The notes below the pieces were generated by a model. It saw nothing but the letters and a program-made list of their open reading frames with translations. It was not told the origin of the DNA and searched no databases. A program made the translations under genes and the position numbers. DNA of 64,000 bases from Chitinophagaceae bacterium (GTDB lineage: Bacteria > Bacteroidota > Bacteroidia > Chitinophagales > Chitinophagaceae), in contig CANCSS010000001.1 of the NCBI GenBank assembly GCA_947380905.1, positions 1 through 64,000 of the forward strand, in the 5' to 3' direction. Positions 44,804 to 54,758 of the stretch are shown here, one piece after another; the first letter of the stretch is position 1, and every line of letters begins with the position of its first letter.

Positions 44804-47482
44804 ATGACGAAGAACAACCACCGAATTGGAAATTTATTAAACACCCTATTTTTTATGGTGTTGTTGATTTCTTTTACCCAATCCAGTACCATTTTTGCGC
44901 AGGTTCCGCAAGATCCTAAAATAACCAACTTAAAATTGCCAGAAGGTTTTCATGCAGAAAGATTGTATGGCCCTTCTGCGAAAGGAGAAGGTTCTTGGGT
45001 GTCGATGACCTTTGACAACAAAGGACGCATGATTGCCTCTGATCAATATGGTTCCATGTATCGCTTAATCATTCCTAAAATAGGTGATGCCATCAATAAA
45101 GTAAAAATTGAAGAATTAAAAATTACTACCGATAGTAGCTCTACTAAAGCCCCCGTTACCATGGGCCATGCACATGGTTTACTTTGGGCTTTTAATAGTT
45201 TGTATGTAATGATTAATAATACCTCAAGTGAAAATTTTAAAAGAGGTAGTGGATTGTATCGCTTACAAGATACCGATGGAGATGACCAATTTGATAAAGT
45301 AACTTTAATAAAAGCGCTTGATGGCGAGGGGGAACATGGACCACACAGTGTTATATTATCACCAGATAAAAAATCTATTTATGTTGTTGCAGGAAATTTT
45401 ACAAAAATTCCAAAACTAAATTCTTATCGCAACTACCCTGAAAGTAAAATTGATAATTTATTTCCTTTAATTAAAGATCCTAACGGGCACGACAATACCG
45501 TTCAAACACATGGTGGCTGGATTGCACACATGGATTCTACAGGTGCTAATTGGGAATTGATTGCTTCTGGTTTTAGAAATCCTTTTGATATTGCATTCAA
45601 TGATCAAGGAGAATTGTTTTCCTACGATTCAGATATGGAATGGGATTTTGGAACCCCTTGGTATCGCCCAACAAGAATAGTGCACGTAACCAGTGGTGCA
45701 GAATTTGGTTGGAGACCGGGTACCGATAAATGGTCTCCTAAATATCCCGACAACCTTCCTGCCGTTATCAATGTTGGACAAGGGTCTCCTACGAATCTTA
45801 TTTATGGAGCCAACGCACGCTTCCCTTTAAAATATCGCAAGTCCTTGTTTGCTTTTGATTGGAGTTTTGGAATTATTTACGCCGTGCACAATGAACCAGA
45901 TGGCGCTTCTTACAAAACTACTGGAGAAGAATTTATTTCGGGTGCTCCACTTCCTTTAACAGATGGTACCATCGGACCTGATGGTGCTTTGTATTTTTTA
46001 ACAGGTGGTCGCCGACTTGAATCTGACTTGTATCGTGTTTATTATGGTGACAATACTTTAAGCAACGACCCACTTCCTGTTGCTGAAATTACCAGTGCTG
46101 TAAAAACGCGCCGTCAATTGGAAGCTTTTCATGGCACTAAAAATGCAGACGCTGTAAATTTTTCTTGGCCTTATTTAAAAGACAACGACAGGTACATTAG
46201 ATATGCAGCAAGAATTGCAGTTGAAAATCAACCCATCGATGAGTGGTACAATAAAATTCTTGCCGAAAAAGATCCAATTGCTTTAACTCAAGCAGCTATT
46301 GCACTTGCTCACAAAGGCAGTGCAGGAGCTGGAACCGGAGTAGTGACTCAATTAACTAAAGTTGATTTTTCAAAACTTTCTGAATCACAACAACTTGATT
46401 TGCTTCGCGCCATTGAATTAATATTTATTCGATTAGGCGAGCCCAATACTGCAACTAAAAAAGAAGTGGCTGCTTTTTTGAATCCTTTTTATCCTGCTAA
46501 AACAAATAGCCTTAACAGAGAACTAAGTAAAATGTTGGTGTACATAGATGCACCTCATGCAGTTGAAAAAACAATGGCACTTATGGCCGTTGCTAAAGAC
46601 GATGCACCTGCACAAAAATCTATCTCAGAATCTTCTGATTTAATTTTACGCAATCCTCAATACGGAATGGATATTGCTGCGATGCTTGCTAGAATTCCTC
46701 CTTCACAACAAACTTGGTATGCGAATGTGTTAAGCCAAGCCAAAAACGGTTGGACGCCTGCATTACAAAAAAAGTATTTCCAATGGTTTTACAAAGCCTT
46801 TAGTTACAAGGGTGGCGTGAGTTTTGTTGGTTTTATAAATAGTGCACGCAAAACTGCACTTGCCAATGCACCCAAAGAGCAATTTGATTATTTAAATAAA
46901 CTTTCTGGAGATTCTATTGTATCTCTGTCTTGGTCGGGTGTACCAGTTGGTACCATCATGCCTAAGGGTCCAGGAAAAAATTGGAAAACAAAACAAGCAG
47001 TAGACGCTGTTGATTCAAGCACAGGTACAAGAAGTTTTGTACGCGGAAAATCTATGTTTGCTGCTACACTTTGTTCTTCTTGTCATCAAATCAAAGGCGA
47101 AGGCGGTGTGGCAGGTCCTGATCTTTCTCAATTAGGTACTAGATTTAGCACCAAAGATATTTTAGAGTCTATCATAGAACCAAGCAAAACCATTTCAGAT
47201 CAATTTGGTTCTACCGTTTTCTTTTTGAAAAAAGGAGGTTCTGTTTTGGGTAGACTGATTCGCCAAGACAATGCTAATTATTATATTTCTCAAAATCCGT
47301 TTGCTACCAATATCATAAGAACACTTTCTAAAAAAGAAGTAGCGCGCACGCGTGTTTCTGAAACCTCCCCTATGCTTCCTGGTATGATCAATGGTTTAAA
47401 CGCCGAAGAATTAAGTGACCTGATTGCGTATTTAAAATCTGGTGGAAATAAAAACCACCCAATTTATACTAAGAAAAATTAA
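44804..47482 (+). CDS. Exported PVC-type sugar-dehydrogenase/HEAT/cytochrome c protein
   Basis: An 892-residue protein with a signal peptide (LISFTQSSTIFAQ). A glucose/sorbosone-dehydrogenase-like propeller covers residues about 35-420 (LKLPEGFHAERLYGPSA, SGFRNPFDIAFNDQGELF, IGPDGALYFLTGG), a HEAT-like helical region about 430-720, and a C-terminal cytochrome c with CSSCH at 757-761 and a methionine in PMLPGMI. The arrangement matches the TIGR02604-type proteins abundant in Planctomycetes and some Bacteroidota. It is the first gene of a likely nine-gene operon to 57714. The oxidised sugar cannot be told from sequence. Confidence 0.82.
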   Translation: MTKNNHRIGNLLNTLFFMVLLISFTQSSTIFAQVPQDPKITNLKLPEGFHAERLYGPSAKGEGSWVSMTFDNKGRMIASDQYGSMYRLIIPKIGDAINKVKIEELKITTDSSSTKAPVTMGHAHGLLWAFNSLYVMINNTSSENFKRGSGLYRLQDTDGDDQFDKVTLIKALDGEGEHGPHSVILSPDKKSIYVVAGNFTKIPKLNSYRNYPESKIDNLFPLIKDPNGHDNTVQTHGGWIAHMDSTGANWELIASGFRNPFDIAFNDQGELFSYDSDMEWDFGTPWYRPTRIVHVTSGAEFGWRPGTDKWSPKYPDNLPAVINVGQGSPTNLIYGANARFPLKYRKSLFAFDWSFGIIYAVHNEPDGASYKTTGEEFISGAPLPLTDGTIGPDGALYFLTGGRRLESDLYRVYYGDNTLSNDPLPVAEITSAVKTRRQLEAFHGTKNADAVNFSWPYLKDNDRYIRYAARIAVENQPIDEWYNKILAEKDPIALTQAAIALAHKGSAGAGTGVVTQLTKVDFSKLSESQQLDLLRAIELIFIRLGEPNTATKKEVAAFLNPFYPAKTNSLNRELSKMLVYIDAPHAVEKTMALMAVAKDDAPAQKSISESSDLILRNPQYGMDIAAMLARIPPSQQTWYANVLSQAKNGWTPALQKKYFQWFYKAFSYKGGVSFVGFINSARKTALANAPKEQFDYLNKLSGDSIVSLSWSGVPVGTIMPKGPGKNWKTKQAVDAVDSSTGTRSFVRGKSMFAATLCSSCHQIKGEGGVAGPDLSQLGTRFSTKDILESIIEPSKTISDQFGSTVFFLKKGGSVLGRLIRQDNANYYISQNPFATNIIRTLSKKEVARTRVSETSPMLPGMINGLNAEELSDLIAYLKSGGNKNHPIYTKKN

Positions 47483-47491
47483 TTTAAAAGC

Positions 47492-48514
47492 ATGCAATCA
47501 ACCAGCGCCATATGGAGTGATAAAGTTTCCAATGTTGCCCAAGTGGGTGGCATTGAAACTTCCGTTTTAGACAACGGGCTTGGCAAGGGGGTGCGCATTG
47601 CTTGGATCAATACTGGTTCTGGTCTTCGATTTAAAGTAGTGATTGATCGTGCAATGGACATTGCAGATACTTTTTTTAATCAATACAGTCTCACTTGGCT
47701 TAACCATCCTGGTGTGGTAGCACCACAACCATTTACACAAAAGGGCACCGATTGGTTGAATGGCTTTGGCGGAGGATTGGTTACTACTTGTGGTCTTTCT
47801 CATGTGGGTGGACCAGAGAAAGATGAACATGGAGACCGCGGTTTGCATGGAATGATTAGCAATATTCCTTCCGAAATTATTTCTATTATTCAACCCGATC
47901 CAGCACGCGGTATTTTTTCAATGAGTATTACAGGTGTCATAAAACAAACGCAAATTTTTGGCCCAAGCCTTACATTAAAAAGAACCATCTCTGCCAACTT
48001 AGGAAGCTCCACCATTCAGCTTCATGATGAAATTACCAATTGCGGTAACGAAGCAGCACCTCATATGCTTTTGTATCATTGCAATTTTGGTTGGCCACTT
48101 GCAGACGAAGGCGCTCAAATTTTTTGTAACGGAGAAGCTACAAAAACCTGCCCTCCCATCAATGAAAAACACAATGGACCTGGTCAGGATGTTTTTTTTA
48201 TCGATAGCGCTGCCAATAAAGAAGGCATTTGTGTATGTGGCATTGAAAATAAAAAAATAGGATTGGCCGCGGTGCTAAAATTTCCAAAAAAACAATTGCC
48301 TTGGTTAACCAATTGGCAACATTGGTCTAAAGGAGAATATGTAACTGGCATTGAACCTGGAACGCATCCACCCATTGGCCAAACTAAAGCCCGCGCCGAA
48401 GGCTCACTTATCTTTTTGTCACCAGGTGAAACGCGCTGCTATGATGTAGAGATTGATATTTTAAACAATCCAGAAGCCATCCAAAATATACTGCAACAAA
48501 CAACTTTACAATAA
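47492..48514 (+). CDS. DUF4432 aldose-epimerase-like protein
   Basis: A 340-residue protein with no signal peptide. It has the galactose-mutarotase-like beta-sandwich pattern of DUF4432: IDRAMDIADTFFNQYSLTWL, GGLVTTCGLSHVGG, GDRGLHGMISN, HMLLYHCNFGWPL, and a late GTHPPIGQTKAR. The His, Asp and Glu residues expected for sugar binding are in these blocks. Family members sit with uronate and keto-sugar genes and are taken to be mutarotases or epimerases. It starts 9 bases after the cytochrome gene and is followed by the cupin after 21 bases. Confidence 0.82.
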   Translation: MQSTSAIWSDKVSNVAQVGGIETSVLDNGLGKGVRIAWINTGSGLRFKVVIDRAMDIADTFFNQYSLTWLNHPGVVAPQPFTQKGTDWLNGFGGGLVTTCGLSHVGGPEKDEHGDRGLHGMISNIPSEIISIIQPDPARGIFSMSITGVIKQTQIFGPSLTLKRTISANLGSSTIQLHDEITNCGNEAAPHMLLYHCNFGWPLADEGAQIFCNGEATKTCPPINEKHNGPGQDVFFIDSAANKEGICVCGIENKKIGLAAVLKFPKKQLPWLTNWQHWSKGEYVTGIEPGTHPPIGQTKARAEGSLIFLSPGETRCYDVEIDILNNPEAIQNILQQTTLQ

Positions 48515-48535
48515 AAAAATCTTACCAATTTTAAT

Positions 48536-49750
48536 ATGGAAAACAAAAGCATCGCTCAAAAAGCACTTGAACAAGGAAAAGGAATTTTAAGATTGGCACC
48601 TACTTGGGTACCACGATCTTTTTGTGTACCAGGCCGACGCATTAAATTACATCCCGATGATTATTATGTTTTAGGCGGTGTACGTGGTGGTATTGATGAA
48701 CGCTGGTTGTCTTCCACTACGCCTGCGAAAAACGGACCACTCACTGGCGAAAACGAAGGTTTGAGTCCTGTTGTTTTTACTGAAGGTGCTACCACACACC
48801 AAATTTTACTAAAAGACGCCATTGATGAATTAAAAGGTCAACTCATAGGTGATCGTTTATGGAATGCATATAAAAGCTGGCCCATGTATTCTAAATTTTT
48901 TGATAATATGGGACCGCTCCCACACCATGTGCATCACAACGATGAAAAAGCAGCACTCATTGGTCAAAAAGGAAAACCAGAAGCCTATTATTTTCCTCCG
49001 CAACTAAACAATCATGGTGGTGATTTCCCTTACACTTTTATTGGCATCGCTCCTGGTACGACCAAAGAACAAATCAAAGAATGCTTGGTGAACTTTTCAA
49101 AAGGCGATAATAAAATTACCAACTACTCACAAGCATACAAACTAGAACCAGGTACTGGATGGGATGTGCCTCCTGGATTGTTACACGCACCGGGAAGTAT
49201 GTGTACTTATGAGCCACAAAAAGCATCGGATGTTTTTGCGATGTATCAATCTCTGGTAAACGAAGCCATTATCCCTGATGAATTATTATGGAACGGAACG
49301 CCCAAAGAAAGTATTGGCGACTACGACGCTTTAATAGATGTATTGGATTGGGAATTAAATGTAGATCCCAATACCATGGAAAATCGTTTTATGGCACCTA
49401 AGCCTGTTCACGATATCAATAAAATGAAAGCAGAAGGCTTTATTGAAAATTGGATTTGTTACAAGTCAAACGATTTTAGTGCAAAAGAATTGACTGTCTT
49501 ACCCGGACAAACCGTGACCATCAAAGACAACGCTGCCTATGGCATCATTGTAATGCAAGGACATGGCAAGATGGGCGTTTGGGATATTGAAACGCCTGCT
49601 TTAATTAGATATGGTCAATTAACCAACGATGAATTTTTTATCAGTGAATCTGCAGCAAAAGAAGGTGTAAAAATCATCAATCATTCTAGTACCGATCCTA
49701 TTGTTATTTTAAAACACTTTGGCCCAGCTAATCCAGACTTGGTTTTATAA
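48536..49750 (+). CDS. Cupin-type sugar isomerase-like protein
   Basis: A 404-residue cytoplasmic protein. Metal-ligand pattern HHVHHNDEKA near 126-135 and a later GWDVPPGLLHAPG near 207-219 are the two parts of a cupin site like that of type I mannose-6-phosphate isomerases. A second cupin-like half (FSAKELTVLPGQTVTIKDN, IVMQGHGKMGVWDIE) lies in residues about 315-390. Relatives I know occur in PVC-type sugar clusters without proven substrate. It is in the middle of the operon, 35 bases before the large oxidase-like gene. Confidence 0.7.
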   Translation: MENKSIAQKALEQGKGILRLAPTWVPRSFCVPGRRIKLHPDDYYVLGGVRGGIDERWLSSTTPAKNGPLTGENEGLSPVVFTEGATTHQILLKDAIDELKGQLIGDRLWNAYKSWPMYSKFFDNMGPLPHHVHHNDEKAALIGQKGKPEAYYFPPQLNNHGGDFPYTFIGIAPGTTKEQIKECLVNFSKGDNKITNYSQAYKLEPGTGWDVPPGLLHAPGSMCTYEPQKASDVFAMYQSLVNEAIIPDELLWNGTPKESIGDYDALIDVLDWELNVDPNTMENRFMAPKPVHDINKMKAEGFIENWICYKSNDFSAKELTVLPGQTVTIKDNAAYGIIVMQGHGKMGVWDIETPALIRYGQLTNDEFFISESAAKEGVKIINHSSTDPIVILKHFGPANPDLVL

Positions 49751-49785
49751 AATTTAAAAATTAAACTCACCACCAAACGAATCCT

Positions 49786-52700
49786 ATGAATAAAAATAAT
49801 TGGCATCTAAATAAAATAATATTCTCTGCCATAGGTTTTGTAGGGTTAGTATTATTAGCGTTTACACCCACGCCTCCCACCCAACTTAAAATTGGCAAAG
49901 GAGCTCATATCATTTTAGTGGGCAATAACCTAGGTTCTCGAATGATGAACTATGGTTATTTTGAAACCGAACTACAAGTGAGATACCCCAATAGCGAATT
50001 GTACATTCGCAATATGTGTGATGGCGGTAACACACCCGGATTTAGGCCGCACTCTGGTCGTCCTACTCCTTGGGCTTTTCCAGGTGCCGAAAAATTTCAA
50101 ACTGAATTGGCCAACGATCCTCATACCGAAGGCTTCTTAGCCTATCCCGATGCTTGGATATCCACCCATAAAGCAGATATAATTATAGCGATGTTTGGTT
50201 TTGATGAATCTTTTCAAGGAGCAGCTGGTCTTGAAAATTACAAAGCAGAATTAGACGCTTTTATCAAACATACTTTAAAACAAAAATACAATGGCGAGTC
50301 CACGCCTCAATTGGCCATTGTTTCTCCCATTGCATTTGAAGATTTGTCTTCTAAATTAGATCTTCCCAATGGAAAGATCGAGAACCAACGTCTTCAATTG
50401 TACAAAGATGCCATGAAACAAGTGGCCATGAAAAATGGAGTGCATTTTATTGACGCCTTCACACCTACAAAAGCTTGGATGGAAAATCCAAGTTCTGATT
50501 TCACCATTGATGGCTCTCAATTAAATGATGCAGGTTACAAAAAATTTGCGCCCTTTTTAGTGGACGCAGTTTTTGGGAAAGCACCTGCTGTTGCCGAATC
50601 TAATCGTGCCAAGGTATTGGAAGCAGTAATTGAAAAAGATTGGATGTGGCACAACGATTTTAAAGCGCCCAACGGAGTGCACGTATTTGGTCGCAGATAC
50701 GACCCATTTGGTCCTGCCAATTATCCTGCTGAATTAAAAAAAATAAGAGAGATGACACTGATTCGCGATACAGCGATTTGGATGGCAGCGAAAGGAAAGC
50801 AAATGGATCTGGCAGCCGCGGATGCAAAAACTTCTGCACTTCCTATTGTAGAAACCAATTTTAAACCCACCGGTAAAGTAGAAGTACCCAAATATTTATA
50901 TGGACCAGAAGCCATTAGTAAATTTACCATGGCACCAGGTTATAAAATAAATCTTTTTGCTTCTGAACAAGAATTTCCAGATTTAGCAAAACCTGTTCAA
51001 ATATCTTTTGACAACAAAGGAAGATTGTGGGTGGCAGTAATGCCTACCTATCCACATTGGAGACCAGGGGATCCAAAACCCAATGACAAATTAATTATTT
51101 TAGAAGATACCAATGGAGATGGCGTAGCAGACAAGCAGACTACGTTTGCAGATCATCTTCAACTTCCACTTGGTTTTGAATTGGCACCAGAAGGAGTGTA
51201 TCTTTCACAAGGAACCAATTTGGTGCTTTTAAAAGATACCAATGGCGACGACAAAGCAGACGTAAAAGAAATTTTATTAAGTGGATTTGATGACCATGAT
51301 ACACACCATGCACATCATGCTTATACCACCGATCCATCCGGCGCTATCTATATGGGGGAAGGCGTTTTTTTAGTAAATGATATTGAAACTTCTTATGGTC
51401 CTGTTCGCGGAACCAACGGCGGATTTTTTAGATACGACCCAAAAAATAAAAAACTAGATCGCATTGCGCAACTTTCTATTCCCAATCCTTGGGGCATTGC
51501 TTTTGATGAGTGGGGTCAGGTTTTTTATGCAGAAACATCCGGACCCGAAGTTACTTGGATGATGCCAGGCACCGTTAAATCTAGGTATGGCGAAGCCACT
51601 CCTAAAGCTGCTAATATTATCGAAGAAAGCCAAATGGTGAGACCCACTTCAGGTATTGAATTTGTTTCTAGCAGACATTTTCCAGACAATGTACAAGGCG
51701 ATTTGTTGATTAATAATACGATTGGATTTTTAGGAACCAAGCAACATCAAATGTTTGAAGATGGTACAGGTTATAAAAGTAAACTTCGTCATGACATCGT
51801 GATTTCATCTGATTTTAATTTTCGTCCCGTTGATTTAGAATTTGCACCCGATGGCTCCTTGTACATTGCAGATTGGCACAATGTTTTAATTGGTCACATG
51901 CAACACAATGCACGCGATCCATTAAGAGATCATGAGCATGGTCGTATTTATCGCATCACGTATCCATCTCGTCCACTCGTAGTTCCCTCCAAAGTGGCGG
52001 GTGCTAGCGTGGAAGAATTATTAGCCAATCTTACTTTACCTGAATACAGAACCAGGTATAGAACGCGTCGTGAATTGCGCGCTCATCCTGCAAGTGAAGT
52101 GTTGCCAAAATTAAAAACATGGATGGCTCAACTTGATAAGTCTGGTCCTAATTACGAAAAATTCCTCATGGAAGCCTTATGGGTTAGCTGGGGACAAAAT
52201 AAAATTGACCAACCGCTGCTTCACCAATTATTAAATGCAAAAGATTATAGAGTAAGGGCTGCCGCAGTAGAAGTAGTTCGTTTCAATGAAAAGCAATTGC
52301 CCGATCAAGCTGCTTTATTAATGAATGCTGCCAAAGATGAAAATAGCCGCGTTAGATTGGAAGCCATCGTTGCCGCTTCTTGGTTGCCTAAAGAAAAAGG
52401 GCTCCCTATTGAAAAAGAAGCTGCTAAAAAACCATTTGATAGTTGGATGGTAAAAGCGCACAAAACTGCAGTAGCGCATTTAGAGGGACACAATGTGGTG
52501 GTAGAAAAACCAGTAGTAGAAAAAGCTAAAGCAGGTGATATGAATAGTGGCGTGATGAGAACCGGTAAGGAAATTTATTTAAGAGATGGTTTTTGTACTA
52601 CCTGTCACCAACCCAATGGAAAAGGATTGTCGGCCGCTGGATTTCCACCGCTAAGTGAATCCAATTGGGTATTGGGCAATGAAGAGCGTCTTATTAAAAT

Positions 52701-52956
52701 TGTATTAAGAGGTATCTATGGCCCTATTGTTGTCAATGGAAAAAAATATCCAGGTCAAGTTCCGATGACGCCTTATGGTGGCATGTTGAATGACAAAGAA
52801 GTAGCTGCCGTACTTACCTATGTGCGCAATTCTTTTGGGAATAAAGCACCGGCAGTGGAAGAAAGTACAGTAAAAAAAGTACGTGCTGCTATTAAAAATA
52901 AAGTTGGATTTTATGCTCCTGATGAATTATTATTAGTACACCCAATGGAAAAATAA
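49786..52956 (+). CDS. SGNH-like / sugar-dehydrogenase-like / HEAT / cytochrome c fusion, exported
   Basis: A 1056-residue protein with an N-terminal hydrophobic signal (IIFSAIGFVGLVLLAFTP). Residues about 35-265 are SGNH-hydrolase-like, but block I reads GNNLGS where GDS is expected and block V reads LNDAGY, so the triad looks lost. A TIGR02604-like propeller covers about 375-745 (FDNKGRLWVAVMPTYP, ADWHNVLIGHM), HEAT-like helices about 750-890, and cytochrome c has CTTCH at 937-941. It is the largest protein of the cluster and is likely periplasmic, taking electrons from an oxidised sugar. It follows the cupin gene after 35 bases. Confidence 0.8.
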   Translation: MNKNNWHLNKIIFSAIGFVGLVLLAFTPTPPTQLKIGKGAHIILVGNNLGSRMMNYGYFETELQVRYPNSELYIRNMCDGGNTPGFRPHSGRPTPWAFPGAEKFQTELANDPHTEGFLAYPDAWISTHKADIIIAMFGFDESFQGAAGLENYKAELDAFIKHTLKQKYNGESTPQLAIVSPIAFEDLSSKLDLPNGKIENQRLQLYKDAMKQVAMKNGVHFIDAFTPTKAWMENPSSDFTIDGSQLNDAGYKKFAPFLVDAVFGKAPAVAESNRAKVLEAVIEKDWMWHNDFKAPNGVHVFGRRYDPFGPANYPAELKKIREMTLIRDTAIWMAAKGKQMDLAAADAKTSALPIVETNFKPTGKVEVPKYLYGPEAISKFTMAPGYKINLFASEQEFPDLAKPVQISFDNKGRLWVAVMPTYPHWRPGDPKPNDKLIILEDTNGDGVADKQTTFADHLQLPLGFELAPEGVYLSQGTNLVLLKDTNGDDKADVKEILLSGFDDHDTHHAHHAYTTDPSGAIYMGEGVFLVNDIETSYGPVRGTNGGFFRYDPKNKKLDRIAQLSIPNPWGIAFDEWGQVFYAETSGPEVTWMMPGTVKSRYGEATPKAANIIEESQMVRPTSGIEFVSSRHFPDNVQGDLLINNTIGFLGTKQHQMFEDGTGYKSKLRHDIVISSDFNFRPVDLEFAPDGSLYIADWHNVLIGHMQHNARDPLRDHEHGRIYRITYPSRPLVVPSKVAGASVEELLANLTLPEYRTRYRTRRELRAHPASEVLPKLKTWMAQLDKSGPNYEKFLMEALWVSWGQNKIDQPLLHQLLNAKDYRVRAAAVEVVRFNEKQLPDQAALLMNAAKDENSRVRLEAIVAASWLPKEKGLPIEKEAAKKPFDSWMVKAHKTAVAHLEGHNVVVEKPVVEKAKAGDMNSGVMRTGKEIYLRDGFCTTCHQPNGKGLSAAGFPPLSESNWVLGNEERLIKIVLRGIYGPIVVNGKKYPGQVPMTPYGGMLNDKEVAAVLTYVRNSFGNKAPAVEESTVKKVRAAIKNKVGFYAPDELLLVHPMEK

Positions 52957-53005
52957 AAATCAATTCAAATACAATTTATTATTTTATCATTTTTTAACTT
53001 TTTTT

Positions 53006-53899
53006 ATGAAAATATTTAACGCGATGAAACCAGGTTTGTTTTGTTTGCTCTTGCTTCTTTTTGCATTGGCGGGCTTCAGTCAAACCAATAACGGCAACAA
53101 AAAACCGCTGGTAGTTTTTGTTACAGGCGATCATGAATATGGTGGTGAATCTACACTTCCATTTATTGCAGCCGAATTAGAAAAAAATTATGGCTTCCGC
53201 ACTAAAGTATTAAAAGCTTTTCCCGATCAAAATGCCGAAGAAAATATTCCAGGCCTAGAAGCTTTAAAAGAAGCAGACCTCGCTGTATTTTTTCTTCGTT
53301 GGCGCAGACTTCCTGCAGAACAACTTCAATACATTGAAGCGTATTTAAAAACAGGAAAACCTTTAGTAGGCTTTCGTACCACCACCCATGCATTCAACTA
53401 TCCTAAAGGACATCCTTTAGAAAAATGGAATGCTTTTGGCGAGTTTACCTTTAACTCCCCTCCAGGTTGGGGCGGCGTAGCCAATCATACACATTATGGA
53501 CACGAGTCTTCTACCGATGTAAGTATTATAAAGTCAGAAGCAAAAAATCCCATCCTAACTGGCGTAGATAATAATTTTCATGCCAGGTCTTGGTTGTATC
53601 AGGTCTTACCTAGTTACCCAATAAAAGGATCGGTGGCCTTATTAATGGGTCATCCCATTAATCCATCTCCAGCTTCAGCTTACGACAATCCAGTAGTTTG
53701 GACAGGCGTGAATAGTTTTGGAGCTAAATTTTTCTTTACCACCCTTGGACATCCAGATGATTTTAACCAAGAATCATTTCAACACTTAGTCATCAATGGA
53801 ATTCATTGGGCCGCAGGAAAAGAAATTCCAAAAAAATGGGCAGGTAAAATCAACATCAATGTTCCTTATCGTGGTATTGTTGCTTCTTCAATTAAATAA
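53006..53899 (+). CDS. ThuA-like exported protein
   Basis: A 297-residue protein with a signal peptide (LFCLLLLLFALAGFSQ). The class I amidotransferase-like ThuA pattern is seen as FVTGDHEYGGEST, LAVFFLRWRRLPAEQLQYIEAYL, GFRTTTHAF and FFTTLGHPDDF. ThuA-type proteins act in trehalose and related disaccharide use with 3-keto intermediates; here the signal peptide places it in the periplasm. It is 49 bases after the cytochrome fusion and 10 bases before the isomerase gene. Confidence 0.87.
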   Translation: MKIFNAMKPGLFCLLLLLFALAGFSQTNNGNKKPLVVFVTGDHEYGGESTLPFIAAELEKNYGFRTKVLKAFPDQNAEENIPGLEALKEADLAVFFLRWRRLPAEQLQYIEAYLKTGKPLVGFRTTTHAFNYPKGHPLEKWNAFGEFTFNSPPGWGGVANHTHYGHESSTDVSIIKSEAKNPILTGVDNNFHARSWLYQVLPSYPIKGSVALLMGHPINPSPASAYDNPVVWTGVNSFGAKFFFTTLGHPDDFNQESFQHLVINGIHWAAGKEIPKKWAGKININVPYRGIVASSIK

Positions 53900-53909
53900 A
53901 AATTAGCGC

Positions 53910-54758
53910 ATGAATAAAATTGGTTTTAATACACTGGTATGGTCGGCGGTGGTGTCGGATGATTTATTTCCCATCATTGATCAACTAAAAAAAATTGGAT
54001 ACGATGGCGTGGAGTGTTTTATTGGAGCGCCCGATGACAAAGCCTATCAGCGCTTTGGTGCGCATGCAGCCAATATAGGTTTAGAGACGACGGCTGTTTT
54101 TGTGGTGGATAAAGAAAATAACCCCGTAGATCCATCTTCATTGGTCCGTGCTCGTGCACTAGACAGAATCAAGTGGGGCATTGATAGAGCACATGATATG
54201 AAGGCGACTGTTTTATGCGGTCCTTTTCATTCGGCCCATGGTGTTTTTTCAAAACAACCTCCACAAGAAACAGAATACGCGCATTGTGCCCAACTACTCC
54301 ACGCTGCTGGCGAACATGCTGCTCAAGCGGGTATTACATTGGCCTTAGAAGCCCTCAATCGCTTTGAATGTTACTTATGCAACACCACAGATCAATTAAA
54401 AAAATTAGTGACCATGGCCAATCATCCAAATGTAAAAGCCATGTACGATACCCACCACGCCAACATCGAAGAGAAAAAAAATAATACTGCCATAAAAAAT
54501 ATAGCCCCATTGTTGGCACATGTGCACATTAGCGAAAACGATCGTGGTACGCCTGGTGATGGTCATGTGCAATGGAAGGAAACTTTTTCAACCCTCAAAG
54601 AAATTAATTACAACGGATGGCTTACCATTGAAGCATTTTCGAGGAACGATCCTGATTTTGCGAACGCCATTAATGTATGGAGAGAATATTCCTTGCCTTG
54701 GGAGATTGCTACCAATGGCTTGTCCTTTATTAAAAAACAATTAAATGAAACCATATGA
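53910..54758 (+). CDS. TIM-barrel sugar isomerase/epimerase (first of two)
   Basis: A 282-residue xylose-isomerase-like TIM-barrel protein without signal peptide. Metal-ligand blocks are ALEALNRFECYL (Glu), MYDTHHANIEE (Asp/His), AHVHISENDRGTPGDGH (His) and WLTIEAFS (Glu). This is close to D-tagatose 3-epimerase/D-psicose 3-epimerase style enzymes, which interconvert keto sugars at C3. The end overlaps the next isomerase gene by 4 bases (ATGA), so translation is coupled. With DUF1080 and Gfo/Idh/MocA in the operon, a 3-keto sugar is a likely substrate. Confidence 0.82.
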   Translation: MNKIGFNTLVWSAVVSDDLFPIIDQLKKIGYDGVECFIGAPDDKAYQRFGAHAANIGLETTAVFVVDKENNPVDPSSLVRARALDRIKWGIDRAHDMKATVLCGPFHSAHGVFSKQPPQETEYAHCAQLLHAAGEHAAQAGITLALEALNRFECYLCNTTDQLKKLVTMANHPNVKAMYDTHHANIEEKKNNTAIKNIAPLLAHVHISENDRGTPGDGHVQWKETFSTLKEINYNGWLTIEAFSRNDPDFANAINVWREYSLPWEIATNGLSFIKKQLNETI

